Assembly: GCA_002428805.1 (NCBI GenBank)
Contig: DIXX01000046.1
Span: 1 to 10,339 of the forward strand
Length of the DNA stretch: 10,339 nucleotides
Direction: 5' to 3'
Source of the DNA: Cetobacterium sp. UBA6069
GTDB lineage: Bacteria; Fusobacteriota; Fusobacteriia; Fusobacteriales; Fusobacteriaceae
Under the pieces are notes generated by a model. It worked only from the letters and a program-made list of their open reading frames with translations. It was not told the origin of the DNA and did not search any database. A program made the translations under genes and the position numbers. Shown here piece after piece: positions 1 to 6,842 of this stretch; position 1 is the first letter of the stretch, and each line of letters opens with the position of its first letter.

Positions 1-206
1 ATTTTAGGTTTATTTCCCTTAATAATTTCTTTTATTTGGAATCCTAAAAGAAGAAGATCTCCAAGTAGGAAAATTAAAAATGTTTTACTATCAGGGCTAT
101 CAAATCCCATCACAGAAAACTGAAATATTATAAATGCAATCATTATTATATTGGCAAAAAAAAGAGTTCTTTTTCTTTTGTTTTGCATAAAACTATTATT
201 TTTCAT
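1..206 (-). CDS. Small membrane protein of unknown function, N-terminal part (cut by window edge)
   Basis: The frame opens at an ATG (206-204) behind a good ribosome binding site (AAGGATGG, about 4 bases upstream) and runs off the left edge after 68 codons without a stop. The start is polar and basic (MKNNSFMQNKRKR). Two hydrophobic stretches follow, about residues 15-34 and 42-58, joined by a short acidic loop (FDSPDSK), and then a basic tail (IKEIIKGNKPK). This is the pattern of a two-helix inner-membrane protein with both ends in the cytoplasm. I do not recognise the family, and the missing C-terminus may hold the deciding part. A near-consensus promoter sits just upstream, so this is probably the first gene of its transcript. 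It diverges from the L,D-transpeptidase gene across about 200 bases. Confidence 0.7.
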   Translation of the reverse strand, partial: MKNNSFMQNKRKRTLFFANIIMIAFIIFQFSVMGFDSPDSKTFLIFLLGDLLLLGFQIKEIIKGNKPK

Positions 207-257
207 AGAACCATCCTTAAAATGTTTTGTGTGCTTTTTAATTTATCTTTTGTTCAG

Positions 258-286
258 ATTATAAAATTTTTGTCATAAAAAGTCAA
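258..286 (-). promoter_or_regulatory. Sigma-70-type promoter for the small membrane protein gene
   Basis: On the minus strand TTGACT (286-281) and TATAAT (263-258) are separated by exactly 17 bases. This is 5 of 6 and 6 of 6 matches to the housekeeping consensus. Transcription would start near 251, leaving a leader of about 45 bases before the ATG at 206. It is one of the strongest promoter matches in the window. Confidence 0.75.
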
Positions 287-329
287 ATTTTATTCGTAGG
301 TATTATTAATTACTCAATTAGTAACAGAT

Positions 330-350
330 AAGATTTAACAAAAAAATCTT
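330..350. repeat. 7+7 inverted repeat at the -35 of the L,D-transpeptidase promoter
   Basis: AAGATTT (330-336) and AAATCTT (344-350) are perfect inverted copies around a 7-base AT-rich centre. The right arm touches the -35 element at 349-354, so a bound repressor could block this promoter. In such AT-rich DNA a 7-base palindrome can also occur by chance; the regulatory role is a guess. Confidence 0.3.
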
Positions 351-377
351 TACTAATAATAGATACTCATATATAAT
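349..377 (+). promoter_or_regulatory. Sigma-70-type promoter for the L,D-transpeptidase gene
   Basis: TTTACT (349-354, 4 of 6 to the -35 consensus) and a perfect TATAAT (372-377) are 17 bases apart. The leader to the ATG at 410 would be about 25 bases and contains the ribosome binding site AAGGAG (399-404), 5 bases from the start. Confidence 0.6.
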
Positions 378-409
378 TTAAGATGATAAAAAAATATTAA
401 GGAGTATCT

Positions 410-1138
410 ATGGTAAAGAATGTTATATTTATTTTACTGACTTTAGCTAGTTCTACAATGGCTTCAATGGGGAGTTATTCAATTAATGAAAAATTAAATT
501 TAGATTCAGCTCTTTCGATAGATAATATTAAGGTAAAAAATGGGAATAGTTTTCAGTTTTCACCAAATAACTCAATAGAGAATCTATATAATGAATTAAA
601 TTTAAGAAACAAAATAGAGTTTACAACTTTTTCAAATGCTGTTTCAGGTATGAAAAAAATAAAAGGTGTAAAAGAGGATATTATAACAATAGTTGATTTT
701 ACAAAACCTTCAGTTAAAGAGAGATTTTTTGTAATTGATTTAAAAAATAAAAAGACGCTGTTTTCCACATATGTTATGCATGGGAAAAATAGTGGTGAAA
801 GCATACCGAAGGAGTTCTCAAATGTAGTAAACTCGTTTAAAAGTTCACCAGGATTTTATAAAACAGAGAATACATATAGCGGAGAGTTTGGCTACTCTTT
901 AAGGCTAGATGGATTAGAGAAGGGAATAAATGATAAAGCTAAAGAAAGAGCCATAGTAGTTCATGGATCACAATATGCTAAACCAAAGCCGGGAGCTAAG
1001 AGATTAGATAGAAGTTTAGGGTGTCCAGCTATACCCAAAGAGATATCAGATAAAGTTATCAATAAGATAAAAGATGGAAGATTATTATATATACATACAA
1101 ATGAAAAGAGTTATGTTCAAAATAGTTCTTTAATATAG
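410..1138 (+). CDS. Exported L,D-transpeptidase-like protein, YkuD_2 type
   Basis: The 242-residue protein begins with a signal peptide: a short basic start, a hydrophobic core at about residues 5-14, and a likely cut after Ala18 (STMA/S). Residues 90-232 look like the murein L,D-transpeptidase catalytic domain of the YkuD_2 type. His185-Gly-Ser (VVHGS) and Ser202-Leu-Gly-Cys205-Pro-Ala form the expected active site, with Cys205 the nucleophile and His185 its partner. Enzymes of this fold make or remodel peptide cross-links in the cell wall, or attach proteins to it, outside the inner membrane. Classical YkuD enzymes usually have Arg after the cysteine motif, whereas YkuD_2 members read GCPA as here. 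Residues 22-85 are a low-complexity linker-like region without a recognised domain. The gene is alone on its strand, with its own promoter and a hairpin terminator 12 bases after the stop. The exact reaction is not proven. Confidence 0.88.
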   Translation: MVKNVIFILLTLASSTMASMGSYSINEKLNLDSALSIDNIKVKNGNSFQFSPNNSIENLYNELNLRNKIEFTTFSNAVSGMKKIKGVKEDIITIVDFTKPSVKERFFVIDLKNKKTLFSTYVMHGKNSGESIPKEFSNVVNSFKSSPGFYKTENTYSGEFGYSLRLDGLEKGINDKAKERAIVVHGSQYAKPKPGAKRLDRSLGCPAIPKEISDKVINKIKDGRLLYIHTNEKSYVQNSSLI

Positions 1139-1149
1139 TACTAAATTAA

Positions 1150-1190
1150 AAAAAGCTGGCAAAGAATTATATTTTCTTTGTCAGCTTTTT
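1150..1190. terminator. Bidirectional intrinsic terminator between converging genes
   Basis: The arms 1150-1166 and 1174-1190 pair over 17 positions with one G-T mismatch around a 7-base loop. The stem core is GCTGGCAAAG / CTTTGTCAGC. The 3' side ends in TTTTT on the plus strand, and the run of seven A at 1148-1154 gives a U-tract on the minus strand. It can therefore stop both the L,D-transpeptidase transcript and the ywbE transcript. Confidence 0.9.
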
Positions 1191-1207
1191 ACTTTATAAA
1201 AATTACT

Positions 1208-1399
1208 TTAAATAATCTCTTGAACTCTTCCAACAGTTCCGTCAATTAATCTCACTTTTATTCCATGAGGGTGGTTAGCAGAGTTTGTTAAAATATCTTT
1301 AACAACTCCCTCTGTTAGCTTACCTGTTCTTTGGTCCTCTTTTTTAACTATTTTAACAGTGATACCAGCTTTTATATCTTTTCTATTTTTTCCGTTCAT
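1208..1399 (-). CDS. ywbE: YwbE family small protein (DUF2196)
   Basis: The 63-residue protein closely follows the YwbE / DUF2196 pattern. It starts MNGKNRKDIKAG, then has the core QRTGKLTEG (23-31), VKDILTNS (33-40), HPHGIKVRL (43-51) and ends GRVQEI (57-62). Length and layout match full members of the family, so the gene looks intact. The family is widespread in bacteria but, as far as I know, has no settled function; the small, basic, beta-rich composition would fit nucleic-acid or ribosome contact, which is only a guess. The start at 1399 is fixed by TAGGAG (1410-1405), 5 bases upstream. It lies 69 bases behind the efflux tolC gene on the same strand with no terminator between, so it may be read from that operon as well as from its own extended -10. 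The two-way terminator follows its stop. Confidence 0.9.
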   Translation of the reverse strand: MNGKNRKDIKAGITVKIVKKEDQRTGKLTEGVVKDILTNSANHPHGIKVRLIDGTVGRVQEII

Positions 1400-1423
1400 G
1401 AGTTCTCCTAATGTTTTTCTATA

Positions 1424-1432
1424 ATTATAACA
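1424..1432 (-). promoter_or_regulatory. Extended -10 promoter element for ywbE
   Basis: The minus strand reads TGTTATAAT (1432-1424), a perfect -10 preceded by the TGn extension. No good -35 is seen at the right distance, which is usual for extended -10 promoters. The leader would be about 20 bases, including the ribosome binding site. Confidence 0.5.
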
Positions 1433-1468
1433 TTAATTTTACTTTTTTAGAAATTGTTTATATATGTA

Positions 1469-2716
1469 TTAGATTAAAAGAGAACGATATTTTTCTAGAG
1501 CATTATATTGAATTAATCTAATGTTTTCATATTTTACTTTTGAATCAGTAAATGACTCTTGAGACTTTAAAAAATCTAAGATAGAAATCATACCTTTTTG
1601 AAATTTTAAACTATCTTTTTTATAATTCTCATCAGCTTGTTCGAATGCTTTTAAGTATGCAACTTCAAGTTTATTTAATCTGGTTAGCTCTAAATAAGCT
1701 TTTCTTAAATTTATTTCAATCTTGTTGTGAGTAATTTTCTCTTGAGACTTCAAGTTTTCAATATTTAATTTGCTAGCTTCATAGTTGTCGTAATCTTTTC
1801 CAAATTGGAAGATATTCCAGTTCACAAGAACTCCCCCACCCCAAGAATTTTCTGTTCTGTGGTTTTCAGTGACATATTCCTTTCCGATAAAGCCTTTGAC
1901 TTGAGGTAACATTTCAGCTTTTGCAATCATTTTATCGACGTTAGCTTCTTGAATGTGAAGTTTAGCAAAATTAGCAACTATTCCGTCGTTGAGTGCTCTA
2001 TTTAAATCATTGTTATAGTCGATTGAGTTAAGAATATCTTTGTAGATGTAAAAATTTTTAATTTCAATATCTTCAGATGAAGAAAAGTTGAGTTTTTGCT
2101 TTAAAGTTAAAAGGCCAATCTCTATTTCATTTTGAATATCTAAAATAGAGGCTTCGATATCTAGAAGTTGGTATTCAACTTTTAATAAATCTACATTAGA
2201 TATCTTTCCAATTTGTTTGTTTTCTTTAGCGAAACTTAGAGCTTTATTCAATTGTATTTTAGATGAATTATAGACCTCAAGAGTATTTTTAGCTAAAATA
2301 ATACCAGTGTATATAGAGATAATTTCAAGTCTTGTATCTCTTGTTTGTTTTAAAAGAGCTAAAGAATTTTTTTGTTCTTCTATTTTTGCTTTTTTAATTT
2401 TTGCAACGATAGTACCTCCTTCAAATATAGGTTGAGATATTCCAATAAAATTTACATATCCACTTTTTCTTGTTTGAATAGGAGTGTTTTCTAAGAAAGA
2501 ACCATCTGTTTTTAAATATCCACCAGTATAAAAAATATTAGGTAAGGCTGTTTTAAATGCAGAGTTTAATTCTTTTTTTGAAATGTTTAACTCTCTGCTG
2601 GATATATTATTTTCCTCTCCATTTTGTAGAGCTAACTCAATAGCTTCATCAATTGTTATAACTCTAGCAAATATAGAGAATGAAATAGCAAATATCATAA
2701 AAATTTTTAGTTTCAT
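1469..2716 (-). CDS. TolC family outer-membrane efflux protein
   Basis: The 415-residue protein has a signal peptide (MKLKIFMIFAISFSIFA, cut near residue 17) and then two similar halves, the hallmark of the TolC/OEP family. In the first half the strand-turn-strand region at about 58-101 ends QPIFEGG. Its counterpart at about 269-308 ends NWNIFQFGKD. Each is followed by a long helical stretch (about 102-210 and 310-412) with matching GKISNVDLLKVE (170-181) and KGMISILDFLKSQ (374-386) segments. Three such chains should form the channel-tunnel through the outer membrane and periplasm. The length is at the short end for the family but nothing appears missing. The gene is last in the hlyD-ATPase-permease-tolC operon, 18 bases after the permease stop, with AAAAGGAG 9 bases before its start. 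It should provide the exit duct for that pump; substrate unknown. Confidence 0.92.
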   Translation of the reverse strand: MKLKIFMIFAISFSIFARVITIDEAIELALQNGEENNISSRELNISKKELNSAFKTALPNIFYTGGYLKTDGSFLENTPIQTRKSGYVNFIGISQPIFEGGTIVAKIKKAKIEEQKNSLALLKQTRDTRLEIISIYTGIILAKNTLEVYNSSKIQLNKALSFAKENKQIGKISNVDLLKVEYQLLDIEASILDIQNEIEIGLLTLKQKLNFSSSEDIEIKNFYIYKDILNSIDYNNDLNRALNDGIVANFAKLHIQEANVDKMIAKAEMLPQVKGFIGKEYVTENHRTENSWGGGVLVNWNIFQFGKDYDNYEASKLNIENLKSQEKITHNKIEINLRKAYLELTRLNKLEVAYLKAFEQADENYKKDSLKFQKGMISILDFLKSQESFTDSKVKYENIRLIQYNALEKYRSLLI

Positions 2717-2734
2717 AGTTCGCTTCTCCTTTTG

Positions 2735-3859
2735 TTAATCTAATGTTTTTTTGAACTTTTTAATCGAAACTATAATTATAATAATAATTATAGTCATAAG
2801 AGCAGCTATTGGATGAAGGAGTTCTCTTATTCCAACACCTTTTAATATAATACCTCTGAGTATCTCATTAAAATAAGTTAGAGGTATAAAACAACTTATG
2901 AAATAGATAATTTTAGGCATAGCTTCTCGTGGGAAAACAAAACCTGAAAGAATAACACTCGGAAGTAGATATGCTAATGATAGGTGCATAGCTTCAAGTT
3001 GAGTATTTGATACTGTAGATATAAATATACCGATAGCCAATGAGGATGTTAAAAATATGGTTCCTAATAGAATTAATAGAATCAAACTTCCTTTAATATC
3101 AATCCCAAATATAATTTTTCCAAGAATTAAAGTGATATCTAATTCAAAAAAGGCAAGGAAAACATATGGTGCAATTTTTCCAATTACAAGTTCTAAAGGA
3201 GAGATAGGGGTCATAATAAGTTGTTCTATAGTTCCTTTTTCTTTCTCTCTAACAATTGAAAAAGCAGTTAACATAATTGTTATATTTTGTAAAATTAGAC
3301 CAATAATTCCAGGGATATTAAATTTGCTACTTTCTAAAGTTGGATTATATAGAAGCAGATTATAAGGTTTTATGATTGAACCTTTATTTTCAGAGCTGGC
3401 ATTGTTTGAGGATATTAGTTGAGAATAATGATTAACAATCTGTGAAGAGTATGATGTAGCGGTTTTAGCTATATACGGATCTGACCCATCTATTAAAAAT
3501 TGAACATCTGTAGTTTCTCCTTTACGTAAGTTTTTAGTAAAATAGTCTGGGATAATAACGCCTATTTTTGTTCGACCATAATCAAGACTTTTCTCAACCG
3601 CATCTGGAGTATCAACATATTCATAAACCTTTAAATAAGTTGAGTTGTTCAGCTTATTTATAAGTTCCCTACTTTCAACAGTTTTACTTCCATCATAAAC
3701 AGAGAGTTTTAAATTGTCAACATCAGAGCTTACAGCAAAACCAAATAGAAGTAAAAGAAAAATTGGTAAAATCAAAGCTATGACTAAACTTGCTTGGTCT
3801 CTTTTTATATGAATAATTTCTTTTTTAGCAATGGTTAAAATACAGTTTATATTAATCAT
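2735..3859 (-). CDS. ABC-2 type transporter permease of the efflux pump (YbhS/YbhR-like)
   Basis: The 374-residue membrane protein has the ABC-2 export permease plan. A cytoplasmic start (KKEIIHIKRD) is followed by helix 1 (about 24-43), a large extracytoplasmic domain (about 44-180), and then five helices (about 182-202, 225-248, 258-282, 292-312, 350-367). The conserved cytoplasmic motif VREKEKGTIEQLIMTP (203-218), typical for contact with the ATPase, follows helix 2. The large outer domain between helices 1 and 2 is what YbhS/YbhR-like permeases use to meet a HlyD-type adaptor. Its start follows the ATPase stop by 2 bases and its ribosome binding site (GGAGG) lies inside the end of the ATPase gene, so the two are translated together. 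Only one permease is encoded, so the pump would need two copies of this chain; E. coli YbhFSR has two different permeases. Substrate unknown. Confidence 0.9.
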   Translation of the reverse strand: MININCILTIAKKEIIHIKRDQASLVIALILPIFLLLLFGFAVSSDVDNLKLSVYDGSKTVESRELINKLNNSTYLKVYEYVDTPDAVEKSLDYGRTKIGVIIPDYFTKNLRKGETTDVQFLIDGSDPYIAKTATSYSSQIVNHYSQLISSNNASSENKGSIIKPYNLLLYNPTLESSKFNIPGIIGLILQNITIMLTAFSIVREKEKGTIEQLIMTPISPLELVIGKIAPYVFLAFFELDITLILGKIIFGIDIKGSLILLILLGTIFLTSSLAIGIFISTVSNTQLEAMHLSLAYLLPSVILSGFVFPREAMPKIIYFISCFIPLTYFNEILRGIILKGVGIRELLHPIAALMTIIIIIIIVSIKKFKKTLD

Positions 3860-3861
3860 TT

Positions 3862-4674
3862 TTATTCCTCCGTTTTATGATCCTCATATTTTAGTTGATC
3901 GAAAGATGAGATGACCTCTTTATGAGAAAGTTCTTTAACATAGATGATAAAGATATCTTCAAGATTATTCGTATTATATTTTTTATATAGATTTTTAGGA
4001 GTGTCAATAACGACTAGTTTTCCTTCAAAAATAAATCCAATAATATCACAAACAGAGGCTTCATCCATATAATGAGTTGTAGCTAAAACAGTCATATCTC
4101 CGTCTTTAATAAGATCTTTAATTGTAGTCCAGAACTCCCTTCTTGCAACAGGATCTACTCCAGCTGTAGGTTCATCAAGGATAAGAAGTTCGGGCTTATG
4201 AATAATAGCGCATCCCAAAGCCAATCTTTGCTTCCATCCTCCAGAAAGATTTTTTGATAAAACATCTCTTTTTTGATTTAGATTTAGCATTTTTATAACT
4301 TCTTCGATTCTTTCATTTAGACGTTCTTTTGGGATAGAGTAAATTTCTCCATAAAAAACCAGATTCTCTTCAATAGTTAAATCTTCGTAAAGACTAAATT
4401 TTTGTGACATATATCCAATTTTTGATTTTATTTTTTCAGGATTGTTTTTTAAATCATAACCCAAAACTTTACCATCTCCAGATGTAGGAGTTAGTACGCC
4501 ACAAATCATTCTTATGGTTGTAGATTTTCCACTTCCGTTAGGTCCAAGAAATCCAAAAATAACTCCTTTAGGAATATTAAAGCTTAAAGAGTCAACAGCT
4601 GTGTACTTTTCAAATTTTTTGGTTAAATTTTTAATTTCAATTGCATATTCGATTTTCAAAGTTTCACTACTCAT
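3862..4674 (-). CDS. ABC transporter ATP-binding protein of the efflux pump
   Basis: The 270-residue protein is a single nucleotide-binding domain with every motif in place: Walker A GPNGSGKS (44-51), Q-loop Gln91, signature LSGGWKQR (143-150), Walker B LLILDE (163-168) with catalytic Glu168, and switch His201. The signature has Trp where most ABC proteins have Gln; this LSGGW form is normal in the DrrA/YbhF-like export ATPases. It powers the permease encoded 2 bases downstream by binding and splitting ATP on the cytoplasmic side. Its ATG overlaps the hlyD stop (ATGA, 4671-4674), a sign of coupled translation. YbhF of E. coli carries two such domains in one chain; this one has one and must work as a homodimer. 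The C-terminal 40 residues are a charged tail with no recognised function. Confidence 0.95.
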   Translation of the reverse strand: MSSETLKIEYAIEIKNLTKKFEKYTAVDSLSFNIPKGVIFGFLGPNGSGKSTTIRMICGVLTPTSGDGKVLGYDLKNNPEKIKSKIGYMSQKFSLYEDLTIEENLVFYGEIYSIPKERLNERIEEVIKMLNLNQKRDVLSKNLSGGWKQRLALGCAIIHKPELLILDEPTAGVDPVARREFWTTIKDLIKDGDMTVLATTHYMDEASVCDIIGFIFEGKLVVIDTPKNLYKKYNTNNLEDIFIIYVKELSHKEVISSFDQLKYEDHKTEE

Positions 4675-5801
4675 AGCCCTAAATCAACTCCTACAAGCAT
4701 ACCACTTTTTAATTTATCATCGTTGTTTAAAAGTTTAATTTTTAGTTCATAAACTAATTTTAGACGATCTTTTTTTGTAACTATATTCATAGGTGTAAAC
4801 TCTGAATCAGATGAGATATAAACAATTTCTCCCTCATATTCTTTATCTATAAAATCGCTATTTAACTTAACTTTTTGTCCTAGTTTTACAGATGGAAGAA
4901 ATTTTTCAGGAACATATATTTTAGTCCAGATATTACTATTATCAAGCATGGTAATAGCAGGGATTCCAGGTCTAATAACTTCACCTATTTTTAAATTGAC
5001 AGTTTCTACAATACCATCAATGGGTGCTATAAGAGTACTTTTTTCAGCATATACTTTAGTTAATTCTAATCCTTTTTTAGAAGAGGCTATTTTTAATTTA
5101 TCAGCTTCAATATCCCTTTGAGAAAAGCCGTTAATCATGTATCTAAGATTATCTTCAGCAGAATTTTTTTGAGCATTAAGAGCAATTAAGTTTTGCTTAC
5201 CATTTTCTAAATTATTTTGAGCAGTAGTAAATTGATTTTGTGCACTTTCAAAGTTTAATTTTGCGATATCAAATTCATACTGACTTTCAAATTTTTTCTC
5301 AAATAAATCTTTAATATCGAAATAGATCTTTTTTTTATTTTCTAGATTAGAAATAGCGAATTTGTAATTACTTGTAAGTGTAATTAGATTTTGTTTTCCT
5401 TGAATAACGAGACTCTCTAATTGCTTAACAATCTCTTTTTGTGATGATATTTGTTCTTCTCGAGTACCATCTATTGTTTTTTGAAGTTGATTTTCAGAAG
5501 ACTTTATAGAAAGTTCGCTACTTTCAATTTTTAATTTATTTTCTTCGTTATTTATAGAGATCAATAGTTGTCCTTTTTTTACGTAATCTCCATCTTTAAT
5601 GTATACTGTTTCAATTTTGCCGAGTAATTCTGAAGATATACTTAGCGTATCTATTTCTAAAACACCAAAGTATATTTTATCCTCTTTTTTACTGATAATA
5701 TGATCAGTTATAAAGTAGAAAATGAGAGCTAGTATTCCAATTCCAAATAGATATTTTCCATCTATTTTTTTAAAGTTCTCTAAAAATTTAATTTCTTTCA
5801 T
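4671..5801 (-). CDS. HlyD/YbhG family membrane fusion (periplasmic adaptor) protein
   Basis: The 376-residue protein has a short cytoplasmic start, one membrane anchor (about 17-33), and the adaptor plan split around a helical hairpin. The first half of the biotinyl-lipoyl-like domain (about 55-88, SSELLGKIETVYIKDGDYVKKGQ) is followed by a long Gln/Lys/Glu/Asn-rich coiled coil (about 88-250). The second lipoyl half (254-280, with LIAPIDGIV at 257-265) and a beta-barrel region (about 290-376) complete it. It should bridge the inner-membrane ABC pump and TolC. I place the start at the ATG at 5801: GAGG (5812-5809) lies 7 bases upstream. The alternative GTG at 5804 adds one residue but has only 4 bases to the same site. 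It is the first gene of the efflux operon and overlaps the ATPase gene by 4 bases. No regulator gene adjoins it. Confidence 0.92.
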   Translation of the reverse strand: MKEIKFLENFKKIDGKYLFGIGILALIFYFITDHIISKKEDKIYFGVLEIDTLSISSELLGKIETVYIKDGDYVKKGQLLISINNEENKLKIESSELSIKSSENQLQKTIDGTREEQISSQKEIVKQLESLVIQGKQNLITLTSNYKFAISNLENKKKIYFDIKDLFEKKFESQYEFDIAKLNFESAQNQFTTAQNNLENGKQNLIALNAQKNSAEDNLRYMINGFSQRDIEADKLKIASSKKGLELTKVYAEKSTLIAPIDGIVETVNLKIGEVIRPGIPAITMLDNSNIWTKIYVPEKFLPSVKLGQKVKLNSDFIDKEYEGEIVYISSDSEFTPMNIVTKKDRLKLVYELKIKLLNNDDKLKSGMLVGVDLGL

Positions 5802-5837
5802 CACTCCACCTCATGTTTTTTATTGTTTAAAATATTT

Positions 5838-5853
5838 GTTATTTTATAATAAC
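5838..5853. repeat. 6+6 palindrome upstream of the efflux operon, possible operator
   Basis: GTTATT (5838-5843) and AATAAC (5848-5853) are perfect inverted arms around TTAT, 16 bases in all, about 37 bases before the hlyD start. On the minus strand the sequence contains TATTAT and TATAAA, so it overlaps the only plausible nearby -10 for the operon, although no good -35 is seen. It may be a repressor site; chance in AT-rich DNA is a serious alternative. Confidence 0.3.
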
Positions 5854-5964
5854 TTTTTACCTTGTTCTATTCATTTTTCCTGTTTTAAAATAAAGAAATA
5901 CATTTTTTAAATGAGATAAAAAATTAGGATTTCATCATTTTTTTATTAATTATAAGATAGTAAT

Positions 5965-5994
5965 TTGAGAATGAAGGAATTGTTTTTTTATAGA
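5965..5994 (+). promoter_or_regulatory. Candidate promoter for the DJ-1/PfpI family gene
   Basis: TTGAGA (5965-5970, 5 of 6) and TATAGA (5989-5994, 4 of 6) are 18 bases apart. The leader to the ATG at 6043 would be about 40 bases. The match is fair rather than strong. The rest of 5815-5964 shows no small gene or clear RNA; on the minus strand there is a TATAAT at 5954-5949 without a good -35. Confidence 0.4.
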
Positions 5995-6042
5995 GTATAT
6001 TTAGATATGCCGTAAAATTTTTTAGTTTTTAGGAGGTACCTT

Positions 6043-6729
6043 ATGAAAAAAATATTATTTGTAGTTACATCACATGAAGATTTAGGAAATACTGGGAGAA
6101 AAACAGGACTGTGGCTTTCTGAGCTTGCAGAACCTTATTTTACTTTTAAAAATAGAGGAATAGAGATAACTATAGCTTCATTAAAAGGAGGAAAAGTTCC
6201 AGTGGATGCTAATAGCTGTGCGGAATCTCATACTAATCCACTTGTAAAAATTTTCTTAGAAGATGATATGCATTTATTAGAAAATACAGTGAGTTTAGAT
6301 AAAGTTGATTATCACCAATACGATGCCATTTTCTATCCTGGAGGGCACGGGCCTATGTGGGATTTGTCAGAAAGTAAAGAAAATGGAAAGTTATTGTCAG
6401 ATTTCTTTAATGATGGAAAAATAGTTGGAGCGGTGTGTCATGGAACGGCAGCTCTTTTAAAAGGAATGAATCATAGAACAGGTGAAGCGTTGATTAAAAA
6501 TAAAAATATTACTGGCTTTTCAAACTCAGAAGAGATAGCAGTCGGTCTTCAAGATGTTGTTCCATTTCTTCTAGAAGATAAAATCAAAGAGATAGGAGCA
6601 AAGTATTGGAAAACAGAGGATAACTTTAAACCTTATGTTGTAATTGATGGCTCTATTTTTACAGGACAAAATCCAGCCTCAGGGATTCCACTTGCTGAAA
6701 AAATAATAGAGGAACTATACTCTAAATAA
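6043..6729 (+). CDS. DJ-1/PfpI family protein, Hsp31-like (class I glutamine amidotransferase fold)
   Basis: The 228-residue protein has the DJ-1/PfpI fold signature. The first strand KKILFVVTS is followed by GLWLSELAEP (22-31) with the conserved Glu27, a GGHGP turn (100-104), and the nucleophile elbow AVCHGTAAL (130-138) with Cys132 and His133. The SELAEP segment and an inserted region near 47-80 resemble the Hsp31-like group rather than short DJ-1 or PfpI proteins. Members of that group act as glutathione-independent glyoxalase (methylglyoxal to lactate), as chaperones, or as repair enzymes; which applies here cannot be read from sequence. The length and active site look complete, and no signal peptide is seen, so it is cytoplasmic. 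AGGAGG (6031-6036) lies 6 bases before the start. It is transcribed alone, divergent from the efflux operon, and ends at a strong hairpin. Confidence 0.9.
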   Translation: MKKILFVVTSHEDLGNTGRKTGLWLSELAEPYFTFKNRGIEITIASLKGGKVPVDANSCAESHTNPLVKIFLEDDMHLLENTVSLDKVDYHQYDAIFYPGGHGPMWDLSESKENGKLLSDFFNDGKIVGAVCHGTAALLKGMNHRTGEALIKNKNITGFSNSEEIAVGLQDVVPFLLEDKIKEIGAKYWKTEDNFKPYVVIDGSIFTGQNPASGIPLAEKIIEELYSK

Positions 6730-6771
6730 TAGAAAAATATATTCTTTTAATTTAAAAACTTTAAAATTATA

Positions 6772-6807
6772 AAATTAGGGCGCTGTCAAAAAATAGCGCC
6801 CTAATTT
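6772..6807. terminator. Bidirectional intrinsic terminator
   Basis: AAATTAGGGCGCT (6772-6784) and AGCGCCCTAATTT (6795-6807) pair perfectly over 13 bases around a 10-base loop. GC-rich pairs sit at the loop side and AT pairs at the base. A T-rich stretch (GTTATTTTT) follows on the plus strand and an A/U-rich one on the minus strand. It lies 42 bases after the DJ-1/PfpI gene stop and 35 bases after the M20 gene stop, so it probably ends both transcripts. Confidence 0.88.
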
Positions 6808-6842
6808 GTTATTTTTACTTTCTATGCTCTGTCAATTTCTCC

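Noticed and set aside
553..804. Antisense open frame inside the L,D-transpeptidase gene
   Set aside because: It lies wholly within a gene with clear signal peptide and catalytic motifs, and its Phe/Ile-rich product is the usual by-product of reading AT-rich coding DNA backwards.
3057..3365. Plus-strand open frame inside the permease gene
   Set aside because: It is antisense to conserved permease sequence, has no good ribosome binding site and no recognisable protein pattern. The similar frames at 4514-4738, 5722-5910, 8227-8556 and 9408-9674 are rejected for the same reasons.
4225..4248. LSGGW in place of LSGGQ in the ATPase signature, considered as a defect
   Set aside because: This form is normal in DrrA/YbhF-like export ATPases, and all other ATPase motifs are intact.
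5909..5940. AAATGA...TCATTT followed by a T-run, considered as a small RNA terminator
   Set aside because: The stem is only 6 AT-rich pairs with a 20-base loop, too weak, and there is no upstream promoter defining an RNA.
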